Assembly: GCA_019594195.1 (NCBI GenBank)
Contig: JAFDTP010000005.1
Location: forward strand, 1-39,161
Length of the DNA: 39,161 bases
DNA from: Thermoplasmata archaeon
GTDB taxonomy: Archaea > Thermoplasmatota > Thermoplasmata > Halarchaeoplasmatales > Halarchaeoplasmataceae
Reading direction: 5' to 3'
The position numbers and the translations under genes were made by a program. Shown here in pieces: positions 16,263-24,192 of the stretch. The notes beneath the pieces were generated by a model. The model was not told the DNA's origin and searched no databases. It saw only the letters and a list, made by a program, of their open reading frames with translations. Every line of letters starts with the position of its first letter. Positions within the stretch are counted from its first letter, which is position 1.

Positions 16263-16922
16263 ATGGATGAGAAAAACAACAAGAAAGGTACAACCACACT
16301 AGGTCTGGTCTGTGAAGACGGCGTAGTACTTGCAACGGAGAAGAGAGCTACGAAGGGTCATATGATATCTCATAAGGATACGAAGAAATTGTTCAAGATC
16401 ACAGATAATATAGGACTCAATATAGCTGGACTAGTAGGTGACGGTCAGGCTCTTTCACGTTACTTGAGTTCGGAAGTCGAACTCTATGAACTGAAAAGGA
16501 ATAAGGATATATCTGTTGAAGCGACCACTACTTTGCTTTCCAATATAATGATGGGTAGAAGGATGATGCCGTATTACGTAGGGCTTGTCCTCGGCGGCGT
16601 TGATCCTGAGGGAACAGGCAAAGTATACTCGATAGATGCGCTAGGCGGAGCTATCTCCGATGAGTATGTCGCTGAAGGATCAGGATCTCAGTTCGTATAT
16701 GGTGTGCTCGAAGATCATTATAATAAAGAGATGACCATCGACGAAGGTGTTGAATTGGCGGTGCTATCACTGCTGGTTTCGAGTAGCCGTGACTCTGCGT
16801 CTGGAGATGGAGTTAACGTCGCAAAGATAACTCCTGAAGAAGGATTTCAAAGACTTGAGGAGGAAGAAGTACAGCAGATGATCTCTAAGGTGAGAGAAGA
16901 GAAGAATCTTCCCTCGCTGTAA
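16263..16922 (+). CDS. psmB: 20S proteasome beta subunit
   Basis: Proteolytic subunit of the archaeal 20S core particle (219 residues). A nine-residue propeptide (MDEKNNKKG) would be removed autocatalytically to expose Thr10 as the nucleophile in TTTLGLV. Mature Glu17 (Glu26 in ATEKRAT) and Lys33 (Lys42 in TKKLF) complete the active site, and the conserved SGD-type triad is present in SRDSASGDGVNV (about 178-189). AGLVGDGQAL is also typical. The alpha subunit is not in this window; the PAN unfoldase is encoded at 25380. The gene is transcribed alone, followed by a T-rich probable terminator and then fttA, a gene pair found together in many euryarchaea. Confidence 0.96.
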   Translation: MDEKNNKKGTTTLGLVCEDGVVLATEKRATKGHMISHKDTKKLFKITDNIGLNIAGLVGDGQALSRYLSSEVELYELKRNKDISVEATTTLLSNIMMGRRMMPYYVGLVLGGVDPEGTGKVYSIDALGGAISDEYVAEGSGSQFVYGVLEDHYNKEMTIDEGVELAVLSLLVSSSRDSASGDGVNVAKITPEEGFQRLEEEEVQQMISKVREEKNLPSL

Positions 16923-16924
16923 AA

Positions 16925-16941
16925 ACCATTTTTATTATTTA
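16925..16941 (+). terminator. T-rich terminator candidate after psmB
   Basis: CCATTTTTATTATTTAC directly after the stop codon. T-rich stretches like this are the usual archaeal termination signal, and are where FttA-assisted termination takes place. Confidence 0.45.
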
Positions 16942-16995
16942 CAAACATGAGTAATTCTTTATTGTGATGTGGTGAGGAAGTCATTAGATACTTCC

Positions 16996-17010
16996 TTGAA
17001 ATATATGATG
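16996..17010 (+). promoter_or_regulatory. Probable fttA promoter
   Basis: TTGAAATATATGATG, about 55-70 bases before the fttA ATG; predicted leader about 35 bases containing a GTGG ribosome-binding site. Confidence 0.45.
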
Positions 17011-17065
17011 ATCAATAGTTTGATGATGAAGGAAAACAAAAAACAAATTTAAAAAAGTGGATTCT

Positions 17066-18988
17066 ATGAGTGTTGAGGATGTTTTAAACGAAGCGAAAGA
17101 AGCTATCGATGAAGTACTGCCGTCAGGTGTCCGGATAACCGACATACAGTTCGAGGGATCGGTCATAGTCATTTATACGAAGGACATGGATAAATTTACA
17201 GAAGACGCAAATACTGTTAAAAAGTTAGCCGAGAGACTAAAAAGAAGGGTCACTGTAAGACCCGATCCTTCTCTTTTAGACGAACCAGAGAGTGTTGAAA
17301 AGAAGATAAAAGAGCTGGTTCCAGAGGAAGCAGAGATCACGGATATGTATTTTAAAGAGGACATCGGCGAAGTCACGATAGAAGCGAAGGCACCTGGTAT
17401 AGCGATAGGTAAGGAAGGTAAACTTCTGAATGAGATAAAAAGAGAAACGGGTTGGGCTGTCGATGTAATAAGGACCCCTCCTATAGAGTCTAAAACGGTA
17501 AAAGATACTAGGCAGTTTCTCAGGAAAGTCAGGGATAAAAGAAAAAAATTTCTACAGGAAGTCGGTAGAAAGATCAACAGAGATACTCGTGATGGGGAGA
17601 CTTTTGCACGTGTTACGGCTTTAGGTGGCTATCGGGAAGTCGGAAGGTCAGCTCATCTGCTGCAGACTAGAGACAGCAAAATCCTTATCGATTGTGGTAT
17701 AAACCCATCAGCCTCTAGTCAAAATAACGAAGGAACTCCATTTTTGAATGCACCAGAACTTCTTCCGCTCGAGGAGATAGATGGTATCGTATTGACACAT
17801 GCTCATCTTGATCATAGTGGGATAATTCCGTCGCTCTACAAGTATGGTTTTGAAGGGCCGGTATATACTACTGCTCCTACGAGAGACCTATCAGCTCTTC
17901 TCCAGCTGGATTATATAAAAGTGAGTGTTAGTGATGCAAGAGATCCTCCTTATCAGTCCAAAGATGTTAGAGAGCAGGTGATGAGAACGATACCTCTAGA
18001 GTATGGAGAGACTACTGATATCGCTCCTGATATCAGGTTAACACTACATAATGCAGGCCATATACTCGGATCTTCTATAGCTCATATGCATATAGGTGAT
18101 GGAGATTATAACGTTGCCTTCACTGGGGATCTTAAATATGATGACACTTGGTTGTTCAACCAGGCTAGTAATAATTTCCCGCGGGTAGAAACTGTAGTCA
18201 TGGAATCTACCTATGGAGGATATGATGATCTACAACCTAGTAGAAAAGACGCCGTAGAGCAACTCAAAGATATACTCGATCAAGCACTCAACAACCGCAA
18301 CGGAAAAGTCATAGTGCCAGTATTTGCTGTAGGTCGTTCACAAGAAGTCATGTTGGTCATAGAGGAGGCTATGAGGAATGGTGACATCCCAGAAGCTCCA
18401 GTGTATTTAGACGGGATGATATGGGAGGCAACAGCCATACATACTGCCTATCCAGAATATCTGAATAGTAAGTTGAAGAACAAGATATTCCATGAAGACG
18501 AGAATCCATTCCTGTCGGACCACTTCAAAGAAGTCGGCAGTATGGAGGACAGGAAAGATATCTGTGACAGCGACGAACCCGCGATAGTACTAGCTACCGC
18601 CGGTATGATGAATGGGGGACCCGTACTCGAGTACTTTAAGGCATGGGCCGACGATCCCGAGTCAACTTTGATATTTGTAGGTTATCAGGCTGAAGGTACT
18701 TTGGGTAATAAGATCCAGAAGGGATACGATAAAGTGACCATGACTGAAAAAGGTAATAAGATAGATATCCCTATCAATTTGAACATCTACACCTGTGAAG
18801 GTTTTTCTGGTCACAGTGACAGGATACAGTTGCTCCATTATATCAGCAAGATGAAGCCGAACCCGAACAGAGTTCTAGTCAGCCACGGCGAGGAGAGCAA
18901 AGCCCGTAATCTAGCGAGTACTATATACAAAAAATATGGTATAAAGACTAGAGCGCCTAGAAATCTAGAAACTGTTAGACTTTATTGA
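17066..18988 (+). CDS. fttA: FttA/aCPSF1 transcription termination nuclease (KH-metallo-beta-lactamase-beta-CASP)
   Basis: Archaeal CPSF73-like endoribonuclease that cleaves nascent RNA at U-rich sites and terminates transcription. 640 residues from ATG 17066. A GTG three codons earlier is in frame, but GTGG there looks like the ribosome-binding site of the ATG, and MSVEDVL resembles known starts. Two N-terminal KH domains span about 1-142; GIAIGKEGKLLNEIKRETGW is the GxxG loop region of the second. The metallo-beta-lactamase core has THAHLDHSG (His245, His247, Asp249, His250), AGHILGS and FTGDLKYDD. The beta-CASP domain follows, with C-terminal SGHSDR and SHGEES. All metal ligands appear intact. 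Next to psmB, as in many euryarchaea. Confidence 0.96.
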   Translation: MSVEDVLNEAKEAIDEVLPSGVRITDIQFEGSVIVIYTKDMDKFTEDANTVKKLAERLKRRVTVRPDPSLLDEPESVEKKIKELVPEEAEITDMYFKEDIGEVTIEAKAPGIAIGKEGKLLNEIKRETGWAVDVIRTPPIESKTVKDTRQFLRKVRDKRKKFLQEVGRKINRDTRDGETFARVTALGGYREVGRSAHLLQTRDSKILIDCGINPSASSQNNEGTPFLNAPELLPLEEIDGIVLTHAHLDHSGIIPSLYKYGFEGPVYTTAPTRDLSALLQLDYIKVSVSDARDPPYQSKDVREQVMRTIPLEYGETTDIAPDIRLTLHNAGHILGSSIAHMHIGDGDYNVAFTGDLKYDDTWLFNQASNNFPRVETVVMESTYGGYDDLQPSRKDAVEQLKDILDQALNNRNGKVIVPVFAVGRSQEVMLVIEEAMRNGDIPEAPVYLDGMIWEATAIHTAYPEYLNSKLKNKIFHEDENPFLSDHFKEVGSMEDRKDICDSDEPAIVLATAGMMNGGPVLEYFKAWADDPESTLIFVGYQAEGTLGNKIQKGYDKVTMTEKGNKIDIPINLNIYTCEGFSGHSDRIQLLHYISKMKPNPNRVLVSHGEESKARNLASTIYKKYGIKTRAPRNLETVRLY

Positions 18989-19011
18989 CCGTAAAAACCC
19001 ACTTCTAGAAA

Positions 19012-19024
19012 ATATTTTTTTGAT
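19012..19024 (+). terminator. T-run after fttA
   Basis: Seven consecutive T (19015-19021) 26 bases after the fttA stop, within AATATTTTTTTGATC. A likely intrinsic archaeal terminator separating fttA from the opposing rps2 gene. Confidence 0.5.
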
Positions 19025-19119
19025 CTTTACTGAGTTTACAGTCTCTGAGCCTTATCTTTTGATTCAAATCGATATACTAAAGAAAAGTAAAATAGGGATT
19101 CAAAAGTTTTAATGGGTTT

Positions 19120-19743
19120 TTATAGACTCTGTTCGAAGTCCTCTACTTCGTAATCGAACTCGTCTCTCTCCTCGATCTCTCCTTTTTCCAGCTTCATCTC
19201 TCTAGCCAATAACCAGAATAACAGAGCTAGTGATTTTCTACCTTTGTTGTTGGTCGGCAGTGCAAAATCTACATTCTTAAGCATATTGTTGGTATCGACC
19301 AAACCGACGATCGGTATTCCGACGTTGACAGCTTCTTTGACAGCTTGGCGATCAGCCGATGGATCTACTACAACCAGTACTTCTGGCTCTATAAAGTGGT
19401 CTAGAGACGGATTGGTTAGTGTACCGGGTATGAATCTGCCTGCGATACTTGAAGTCCCTATCACATCTGAAAACATCTCGATCGGTCTTTTACCGTACTG
19501 CCTGGCCGAGACCAGTAGTATCCTTCTTGGCTCATAACGTGAGAGGAACTTGGCCAAGGTCCTTATCCTTTCCTCTGTTTGGTCCACGTCTAACACGAAA
19601 AGTCCGTCGTCCCTGACTTTGAATATAAACGGTTCCATATCCTTCGCTTTCTGCTGCGTTCCGATATGTATACCTGCGGTCAGATAAGTGTCTTCAGGCA
19701 CCAACATTTCATCTTCTTCTACATCGTTTTCTTCGTCGGTCAT
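19120..19743 (-). CDS. rps2: Small-subunit ribosomal protein uS2
   Basis: 207-residue ribosomal protein S2 of the 30S subunit, the usual archaeal length. Recognisable family segments: the N-terminal [17 protein letters not shown] (residues about 20-36), [50 protein letters not shown] and [14 protein letters not shown]. The acidic N-terminal extension (about 18 residues) and acidic C-terminus fit the generally acidic proteins here. Its ATG overlaps the rpoK stop by four bases, so the two are translationally coupled; this pair is conserved in archaea, often with rpoN, eno or rps9 nearby, none of which is present here. Confidence 0.97.
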   Translation of the reverse strand: MTDEENDVEEDEMLVPEDTYLTAGIHIGTQQKAKDMEPFIFKVRDDGLFVLDVDQTEERIRTLAKFLSRYEPRRILLVSARQYGKRPIEMFSDVIGTSSIAGRFIPGTLTNPSLDHFIEPEVLVVVDPSADRQAVKEAVNVGIPIVGLVDTNNMLKNVDFALPTNNKGRKSLALLFWLLAREMKLEKGEIEERDEFDYEVEDFEQSL

Positions 19744-19928
19744 TGTTCATCCTCTCTTATTACAGTTATAGGGATAACACCCTTATCAAATTCTCTAATC
19801 GCGACATCTACCGGATCTACCGGACCACCAGCGTCGTCTCTCAACATAGTCGGAGCTCCCATAGACAACTGGATGGAGCGGGCACCGATTATCCTAGCCT
19901 TCTCGAAGCGGGTATATTCCCTGTTCAT
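19740..19928 (-). CDS. rpoK: RNA polymerase subunit K (Rpo6)
   Basis: 62-residue RNA polymerase subunit, orthologue of eukaryotic RPB6 and related to bacterial omega; it clamps the largest subunit. The family motif is complete: [22 protein letters not shown] (residues 5-26), then [19 protein letters not shown]. Full length for archaea. First gene of a two-gene operon with rps2, with a TATA box about 30-42 bases upstream of the ATG. Confidence 0.97.
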   Translation of the reverse strand: MNREYTRFEKARIIGARSIQLSMGAPTMLRDDAGGPVDPVDVAIREFDKGVIPITVIREDEQ

Positions 19929-19958
19929 ATCTATTAGCCTTTTCGGGTAGAATGATTT

Positions 19959-19970
19959 CTATTATAAATC
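19959..19970 (-). promoter_or_regulatory. rpoK-rps2 promoter
   Basis: On the minus strand AAAAGATTTATAATAG, a strong TATA box with an A-rich BRE, about 37 bases before the ATG, predicting a leader of about 10 bases. Nearly identical to the element before the mini-ORF at 27059. Confidence 0.6.
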
Positions 19971-20103
19971 TTTTCCTCTTATCGATCTTGAGTCGCGCTA
20001 AATCCTACCGATTTCTTTATAGTATGAGATGCTTATAAAAATTCCGACCGGATTTTTTTCGAATATCTCCCGTTTCGCATCCTTGAACATCCTAAATTCC
20101 ATC

Positions 20104-20119
20104 GATATATTAATAAATG
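20104..20119 (+). promoter_or_regulatory. Promoter of the ThiI-like gene
   Basis: GATATATTAATAAATG about 30 bases before the ATG at 20142, implying a leader of no more than a few bases. Confidence 0.5.
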
Positions 20120-20141
20120 ACGCAGTATAACTTTTTATCAG

Positions 20142-20768
20142 ATGTCCTATAAAACTATAGTTCTGCTATCTGGAGGAATAGATTCTCCTGTTGCGGCACA
20201 CTTGATGTCGGAGGTCGGTGCCGAAGTCAATTTATTGTATTTCGATAATAGACCTTTCACTGATGAAAAAACCATCGAGACTGTCAAAGAATTATCTAAA
20301 AAGTTGAATAGTCTTCATAGGGGACTTGAGACCTTCTCAGGGAGTTTTGGAGACGTTCAAAAAGAGATCGGTAGTAAAGGAGACGAGCATCTCCGCTGCA
20401 TACTCTGCAGAAGGATGATGTTCAGGGCAGGGGAAAGATTGGCCGAGAGGACTAACGCCGATGCACTTGTGACCGGTGAATCCTTGGGTCAGGTAGCATC
20501 TCAGACTTTGAGTAATATGTCTACAGCCGATGATGTCGTAGATATCCCAGTATTCAGACCGCTGATCGGTCTTGATAAGGACGAGATCATAGCTATAGCT
20601 AGAGAGATAGGTACTTATGAGATATCTATCCGGCCTACTATCTGCTGTATGTTGACTCCAGAGGAGCCAAGGGTCAGTAGTGAGGCTGAGGAACTTATAG
20701 AGGAAGAGAAAAACATGGATTTATCACGTATCCTGGATGAAATGGTTTTCGAAAAGATATCTCTTTGA
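20142..20768 (+). CDS. Short ThiI-like PP-loop sulfurtransferase
   Basis: 208-residue ATP-pyrophosphatase matching the C-terminal adenylation domain of ThiI, the enzyme that makes 4-thiouridine in tRNA. PP-loop SGGIDSP at residues 10-16, Cys86-x-x-Cys89 in CILCRRMM, the GESLGQVASQTLSNM segment (112-126), and Cys168-Cys169 in ICCMLTPEEP. In methanogen ThiI a CxxC pair and a third Cys hold an iron-sulfur cluster; the same positions are present here. The THUMP and ferredoxin-like N-terminal domains that bind tRNA are missing, so it either needs a partner or acts on another substrate. The gene is apparently leaderless and ends two bases before the stop of the convergent ThiF-type gene. Confidence 0.85.
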   Translation: MSYKTIVLLSGGIDSPVAAHLMSEVGAEVNLLYFDNRPFTDEKTIETVKELSKKLNSLHRGLETFSGSFGDVQKEIGSKGDEHLRCILCRRMMFRAGERLAERTNADALVTGESLGQVASQTLSNMSTADDVVDIPVFRPLIGLDKDEIIAIAREIGTYEISIRPTICCMLTPEEPRVSSEAEELIEEEKNMDLSRILDEMVFEKISL

Positions 20769-20770
20769 AA

Positions 20771-21772
20771 TCATTTTCCGATGTACTGTGAGTACAGGCT
20801 CTTTGCTTTTTTTGGATCATCTGTCCCTTCGATTATGGCTCGGCCGTCCCCGAAAACGTTCAATTCGTATCCGCCGGCAGAGATTTTGACCATCTTTTGC
20901 CCCATCTTTTTGGAATCTTTGAATCTTTTAGCTATTTTTTCCAGGTCTAGAGAGAGATCTCCTGCAGGGGTTATTTGAATTGAATCTCTACCACAGAGTT
21001 CCGTTACCGTGTCTTCCTCACTTTCTAAAAAACTAAATTCTTTTTTACTGCATGTTTCACATTCATCCACTCTTCTATCTACTCTTGTGATCTCAAAATC
21101 ATAATCCCAAACGTCGAATGTTAGTAGACCCTCTCTAATCTCTTTCCCCATCAAAAATTTGATGGCTTCTGTTGCGGCTATGTTCCCCATAATCCTAGGC
21201 AGCGTGAACAATACACCAGCTGTTTCACACGTATCTAAACTTCCAGCAGCTGGTTTTTTTGGAAAAAAACACCTAAGACATGCGTTCTCACCAGGGATGA
21301 TATTTTTTGTCAACCCGTAAGTTCCAAGAACGGCGGTATATATCCATGGGACTCCATGTTTCACACAGGCATCATTGGTCAGATATCTGATCTCAAGATT
21401 ATCCGTTCCATCCATGATCAGATCGACGTCGCTGATAATCTCTTCGATATTTTCTGCATCTATATTTGTCACTTCACTTTCGACATCTATGTCAGAGTTG
21501 ATCTCACGAACTCTTCTCTCTGCGACTTCAGCTTTCGGTTTGCCGATATCAGATTCGTCGAAGAGTATTTGATGGTTAAGGTTAGATCTCTCAACGAAGT
21601 CTCTATCTACAAGTTTTAGCCGACCGACTCCCGTTCTAGCTAATGCATCGGTGATCGGAGAGCCCAGTGCACCGAGTCCAAAGATGGCGATGGAACTTTC
21701 TCTTATCTTTGATTGCCCCTCTTCACCGATCTCAGGTAGGACGTGATGCCTGGCATATCTTTCTATATCCAT
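20771..21772 (-). CDS. ThiF/MoeB/UbaA-type E1-like adenylyltransferase
   Basis: E1-like enzyme that adenylates the C-terminus of a ubiquitin-like sulfur carrier (ThiS, MoaD or SAMP type). About 333 residues from ATG 21772; an in-frame TTG three codons upstream is less likely. Rossmann ATP site IFGLGALGSP (about 30-39), VDRDFVERSNLNHQILF, MDGTDNLEIRYLTND, a zinc site from Cys-x-x-Cys in CLRCFF and later CETC, and the probable catalytic Cys in LDTCETAGV. Residues about 255-333 form the extra C-terminal domain seen in many MoeB-like proteins (CGRDSIQITP ... FGDGRAIIEGTDDPKKAKSLYSQYIG). Convergent with the ThiI-like gene, which suggests a shared sulfur-transfer role. No carrier protein is in the window. 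Confidence 0.9.
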   Translation of the reverse strand: MDIERYARHHVLPEIGEEGQSKIRESSIAIFGLGALGSPITDALARTGVGRLKLVDRDFVERSNLNHQILFDESDIGKPKAEVAERRVREINSDIDVESEVTNIDAENIEEIISDVDLIMDGTDNLEIRYLTNDACVKHGVPWIYTAVLGTYGLTKNIIPGENACLRCFFPKKPAAGSLDTCETAGVLFTLPRIMGNIAATEAIKFLMGKEIREGLLTFDVWDYDFEITRVDRRVDECETCSKKEFSFLESEEDTVTELCGRDSIQITPAGDLSLDLEKIAKRFKDSKKMGQKMVKISAGGYELNVFGDGRAIIEGTDDPKKAKSLYSQYIGK

Positions 21773-21820
21773 AGTTCTCAAATCTAAACTAGGATTAAAA
21801 AGTTTTACTAAGCCGTTGAA

Positions 21821-21834
21821 AAAGATATTATAAC
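21821..21834 (+). promoter_or_regulatory. Promoter of the GT-C-like gene, leaderless
   Basis: AAAGATATTATAAC, centred 28 bases before the ATG at 21856, so transcription should begin at about the start codon. The same GATATTATAAC core occurs before the folded RNA at 26961-26972 on the other strand. Confidence 0.6.
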
Positions 21835-21855
21835 TTTAATCTCTTTGTAGTATAG

Positions 21856-23517
21856 ATGAGAAGATCAGGTTGGTTCGCGTTGATAAGCATAATCAGCTTC
21901 TCGGTACTGATCAGTACCATACCTCTCTTCGAGTACACTTTATGGGGTATGGACTGTGGTGAATATATCTATTATACACATCGATGGGTGGACACGGGAG
22001 GAGCCTATCTTTCGATAGACGGATGGGGTAAAGCTTATCCGTTTTTTCCCGGCCTCTTCATATTAGGAGGAGGTTTCCATTTACTATCGGGCGTCGACCT
22101 GGTACATTCGATGGTTTTTGTCCCGGTGGTATTTTCTGCTCTTTCGCCACTTTTCGTTTTCCTGATAGTAAAGAAGGTTATGGATGACTGGAGACCTGCT
22201 ATACTTTCTGCGTTCTTTTTCACCGTCCTACCTCCACTCATTTACGGATATTCACACCCGCGTCCGGAAACCTTGGGATTTTTTTTCATGCTTTTGATAC
22301 TTTCATTGACGCTCTGTACCTTGGACAGTAGAGTGAAGAAGATACTACCCTTGTTTGTAGTACTATCATCGTTGATCATCACACATCATTTTTCTACTTA
22401 TTTTCTCATTTTGTTTTTCTTCGGAGGTATATATGTATCTAAAATATGGAGAAAGGAAGAAAGGGAGGAAGATACCTTCAGGACACGATTATTGCTGATA
22501 ATGATGGTTACAACTTTTGCATATTGGATATTCTATTCTGTACCCTTTGGACAGAGGAGGATAAAAGATGCCCTTATATTTCCTTCCTACACCGTCTTGG
22601 TGGTGCCTTTTATTTTACTGATACTCTCCGAGTTTTTAGTCAGATTCAGAAGAAATATCGATTTTTTCGTACCTATAAATTTTCACAAAGAGAGCCTTCG
22701 TTCTTTTCTGTTTTTTTCCTCTTTAGCTCTTCTCGTGACAGTTCCTTTAATGATAAGTGTGGCTTTAGGTACTTTACCTGTCCGGCAGATAGAGCTCGGC
22801 AGTACCGTATTTCTTTATCTTCCGATCGTTGTCTTATCATTGTTCGCCTTGGGATCAAGAAAGATAATCAAAACGGTCGAAGAGGGCCCCACCATAATAG
22901 GATGGTTCTCTTTTGTTATTTTTTCAATAACTATAGGTTTTGTTTTCGACAGCAGTTCTCTTTTACCGATGAGGCAGTTCACTTTCTTACTTTTCACTGT
23001 CTCACTACTTTTTGGTATAGGTCTCTTTCATTTTGAAAACATCATTTTTAATCCAATCGATAGTAAACGTAAAACTCTGGTTTTAGGTGTGTTTGTGATC
23101 CTTTTATCCTCTTTTCTCGTACCTCTATCATATCCATCTCAGGAAAGAGCTGGAGGTTTCACTGAAGGCATCGAATCTGAAGATATGGAAGTGGCTTTTT
23201 GGGCTAAACACTCCACAGAAAGGAGGATAGCTACAGATCACAGGATGAGCAACGCGCTTTTTTCTGTTGGAAACGACAACTTGACTTGGAGGGATGGTCA
23301 TGATATGTACTTCTCTTCTGATCTTGATCGCGCTTTAGATGATCTAGAGAGCAATAATGTTAGCTATATACTGTGGGATGAGGAGATGGAAAAGGGAGCA
23401 GCTATAGAATTGGGTAGAAATCCGAGACCGCTGAACCCAGACCTGGTGGAGAAGTATCATGAGAGCTTTGAGTTGATCTACATGTCTGAAGAATGTGTTG
23501 TTTATGCAGTTCCCTGA
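21856..23517 (+). CDS. Large polytopic membrane protein, GT-C glycosyltransferase-like
   Basis: 553 residues with roughly 12-13 hydrophobic helices, beginning with a membrane segment (about 6-25). The first extracytoplasmic loop carries an acidic motif, WGMDCGEY (Asp33), where GT-C enzymes such as oligosaccharyltransferase and PMT relatives hold a catalytic or metal-binding Asp; HPRPETLGFF (about 137-146) in a later loop is also GT-C-like. Residues about 430-553 form a soluble C-terminal domain (EDMEVAFWAKHSTERRIATD ... NNVSYILWDEEM), again usual for GT-C proteins. It would use a lipid-linked sugar outside the membrane (inference). No signature of a particular family is certain. Probably leaderless and followed 72 bases later by a second membrane-protein gene. 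Confidence 0.7.
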   Translation: MRRSGWFALISIISFSVLISTIPLFEYTLWGMDCGEYIYYTHRWVDTGGAYLSIDGWGKAYPFFPGLFILGGGFHLLSGVDLVHSMVFVPVVFSALSPLFVFLIVKKVMDDWRPAILSAFFFTVLPPLIYGYSHPRPETLGFFFMLLILSLTLCTLDSRVKKILPLFVVLSSLIITHHFSTYFLILFFFGGIYVSKIWRKEEREEDTFRTRLLLIMMVTTFAYWIFYSVPFGQRRIKDALIFPSYTVLVVPFILLILSEFLVRFRRNIDFFVPINFHKESLRSFLFFSSLALLVTVPLMISVALGTLPVRQIELGSTVFLYLPIVVLSLFALGSRKIIKTVEEGPTIIGWFSFVIFSITIGFVFDSSSLLPMRQFTFLLFTVSLLFGIGLFHFENIIFNPIDSKRKTLVLGVFVILLSSFLVPLSYPSQERAGGFTEGIESEDMEVAFWAKHSTERRIATDHRMSNALFSVGNDNLTWRDGHDMYFSSDLDRALDDLESNNVSYILWDEEMEKGAAIELGRNPRPLNPDLVEKYHESFELIYMSEECVVYAVP

Positions 23518-23553
23518 TGTTCAGGATATGATATACTGTTAAATGTAGCGAAA

Positions 23554-23563
23554 GATTTTAATC
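23554..23563 (+). promoter_or_regulatory. Promoter of the HIHH membrane-protein gene
   Basis: GATTTTAATC after AAA, centred about 31 bases before the ATG at 23590; predicted leader only a few bases. Confidence 0.45.
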
Positions 23564-23589
23564 AACAATCCGTCTTGTTTATTAGTAGT

Positions 23590-24114
23590 ATGGATGAAGA
23601 AGAGGATCAAGAGGAGGTCCGCGAGTATTTCGTAAAAAAAATCAAAAGGGAAATATTTAAACGTAGGCGGTCTACTCCATTTCTTATTTCCATCTCATTT
23701 TTGACAAGTTTCTTGGCAGCTAGGCTCTGGGTGATCTATTTTCAAGCAGCGGGTGCTGTTACACCTGAAGTCACCTATACTGTAGGTAGAAACGTGGTTT
23801 TGGGAGGATACCACATACATCATATAACTTACGGTATAATACTTCTAGCCGCATCCGCATGGTTGGCTATAAATTATTGGAGTAAGACGATAGCTAGGAT
23901 AAGTTCGATAATGTATGGTCTTGGTCTGGGACTGATAGTAGACGAGTTGGGCTTTATAATAGGAGGTATAAGACCGTACCAGGGTGATACTGAAGTATTC
24001 TATGTGGCTATAGGTGTGATCGCAACTCTAGCCAGCATAGTCTATTTCCCGTCGTTTTACCGTGCGATCAGACGAGATATGAAAAAACTCAAAAGTAAAT
24101 ACAGAAAAAAATGA
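23590..24114 (+). CDS. Small integral membrane protein with HIHH motif
   Basis: 174 residues from the ATG at 23590 (a TTG five codons upstream is in frame but less likely). An acidic then basic cytoplasmic N-terminus (about 1-30) is followed by about four helices: 33-52, 78-96, 103-127 and 139-156, then a strongly basic tail. The second helix opens with GGYHIHHITYG (His75, His77, His78) and the third contains GLGLIVDELGFIIGG (Asp118, Glu119). These polar residues at the membrane could bind a metal. I do not recognise a characterised family. The neighbour upstream is a GT-C-like protein, so a role in the cell envelope is conceivable but unsupported. Confidence 0.75.
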   Translation: MDEEEDQEEVREYFVKKIKREIFKRRRSTPFLISISFLTSFLAARLWVIYFQAAGAVTPEVTYTVGRNVVLGGYHIHHITYGIILLAASAWLAINYWSKTIARISSIMYGLGLGLIVDELGFIIGGIRPYQGDTEVFYVAIGVIATLASIVYFPSFYRAIRRDMKKLKSKYRKK

Positions 24115-24118
24115 TTAG

Positions 24119-24142
24119 CTTATGTTTTTTTATTTTATTATC
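24119..24142 (+). terminator. T-rich terminator
   Basis: CTTATGTTTTTTTATTTTATTATC begins a few bases after the preceding stop codon and contains a seven-base T run; archaeal-type U-tract terminator for the membrane-protein gene. Confidence 0.55.
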
Positions 24143-24192
24143 TGAGCTTCGAGGGCAAAAGTTATACTCTATTTATCGGATGTGATCAAAGG

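Noticed and set aside
22446..23036. Plus-strand 196-codon reading frame
   Set aside because: Overlaps the GT-C-like gene in another frame; aromatic- and Cys-rich composition unlike neighbouring proteins, while the other frame gives a coherent membrane protein.
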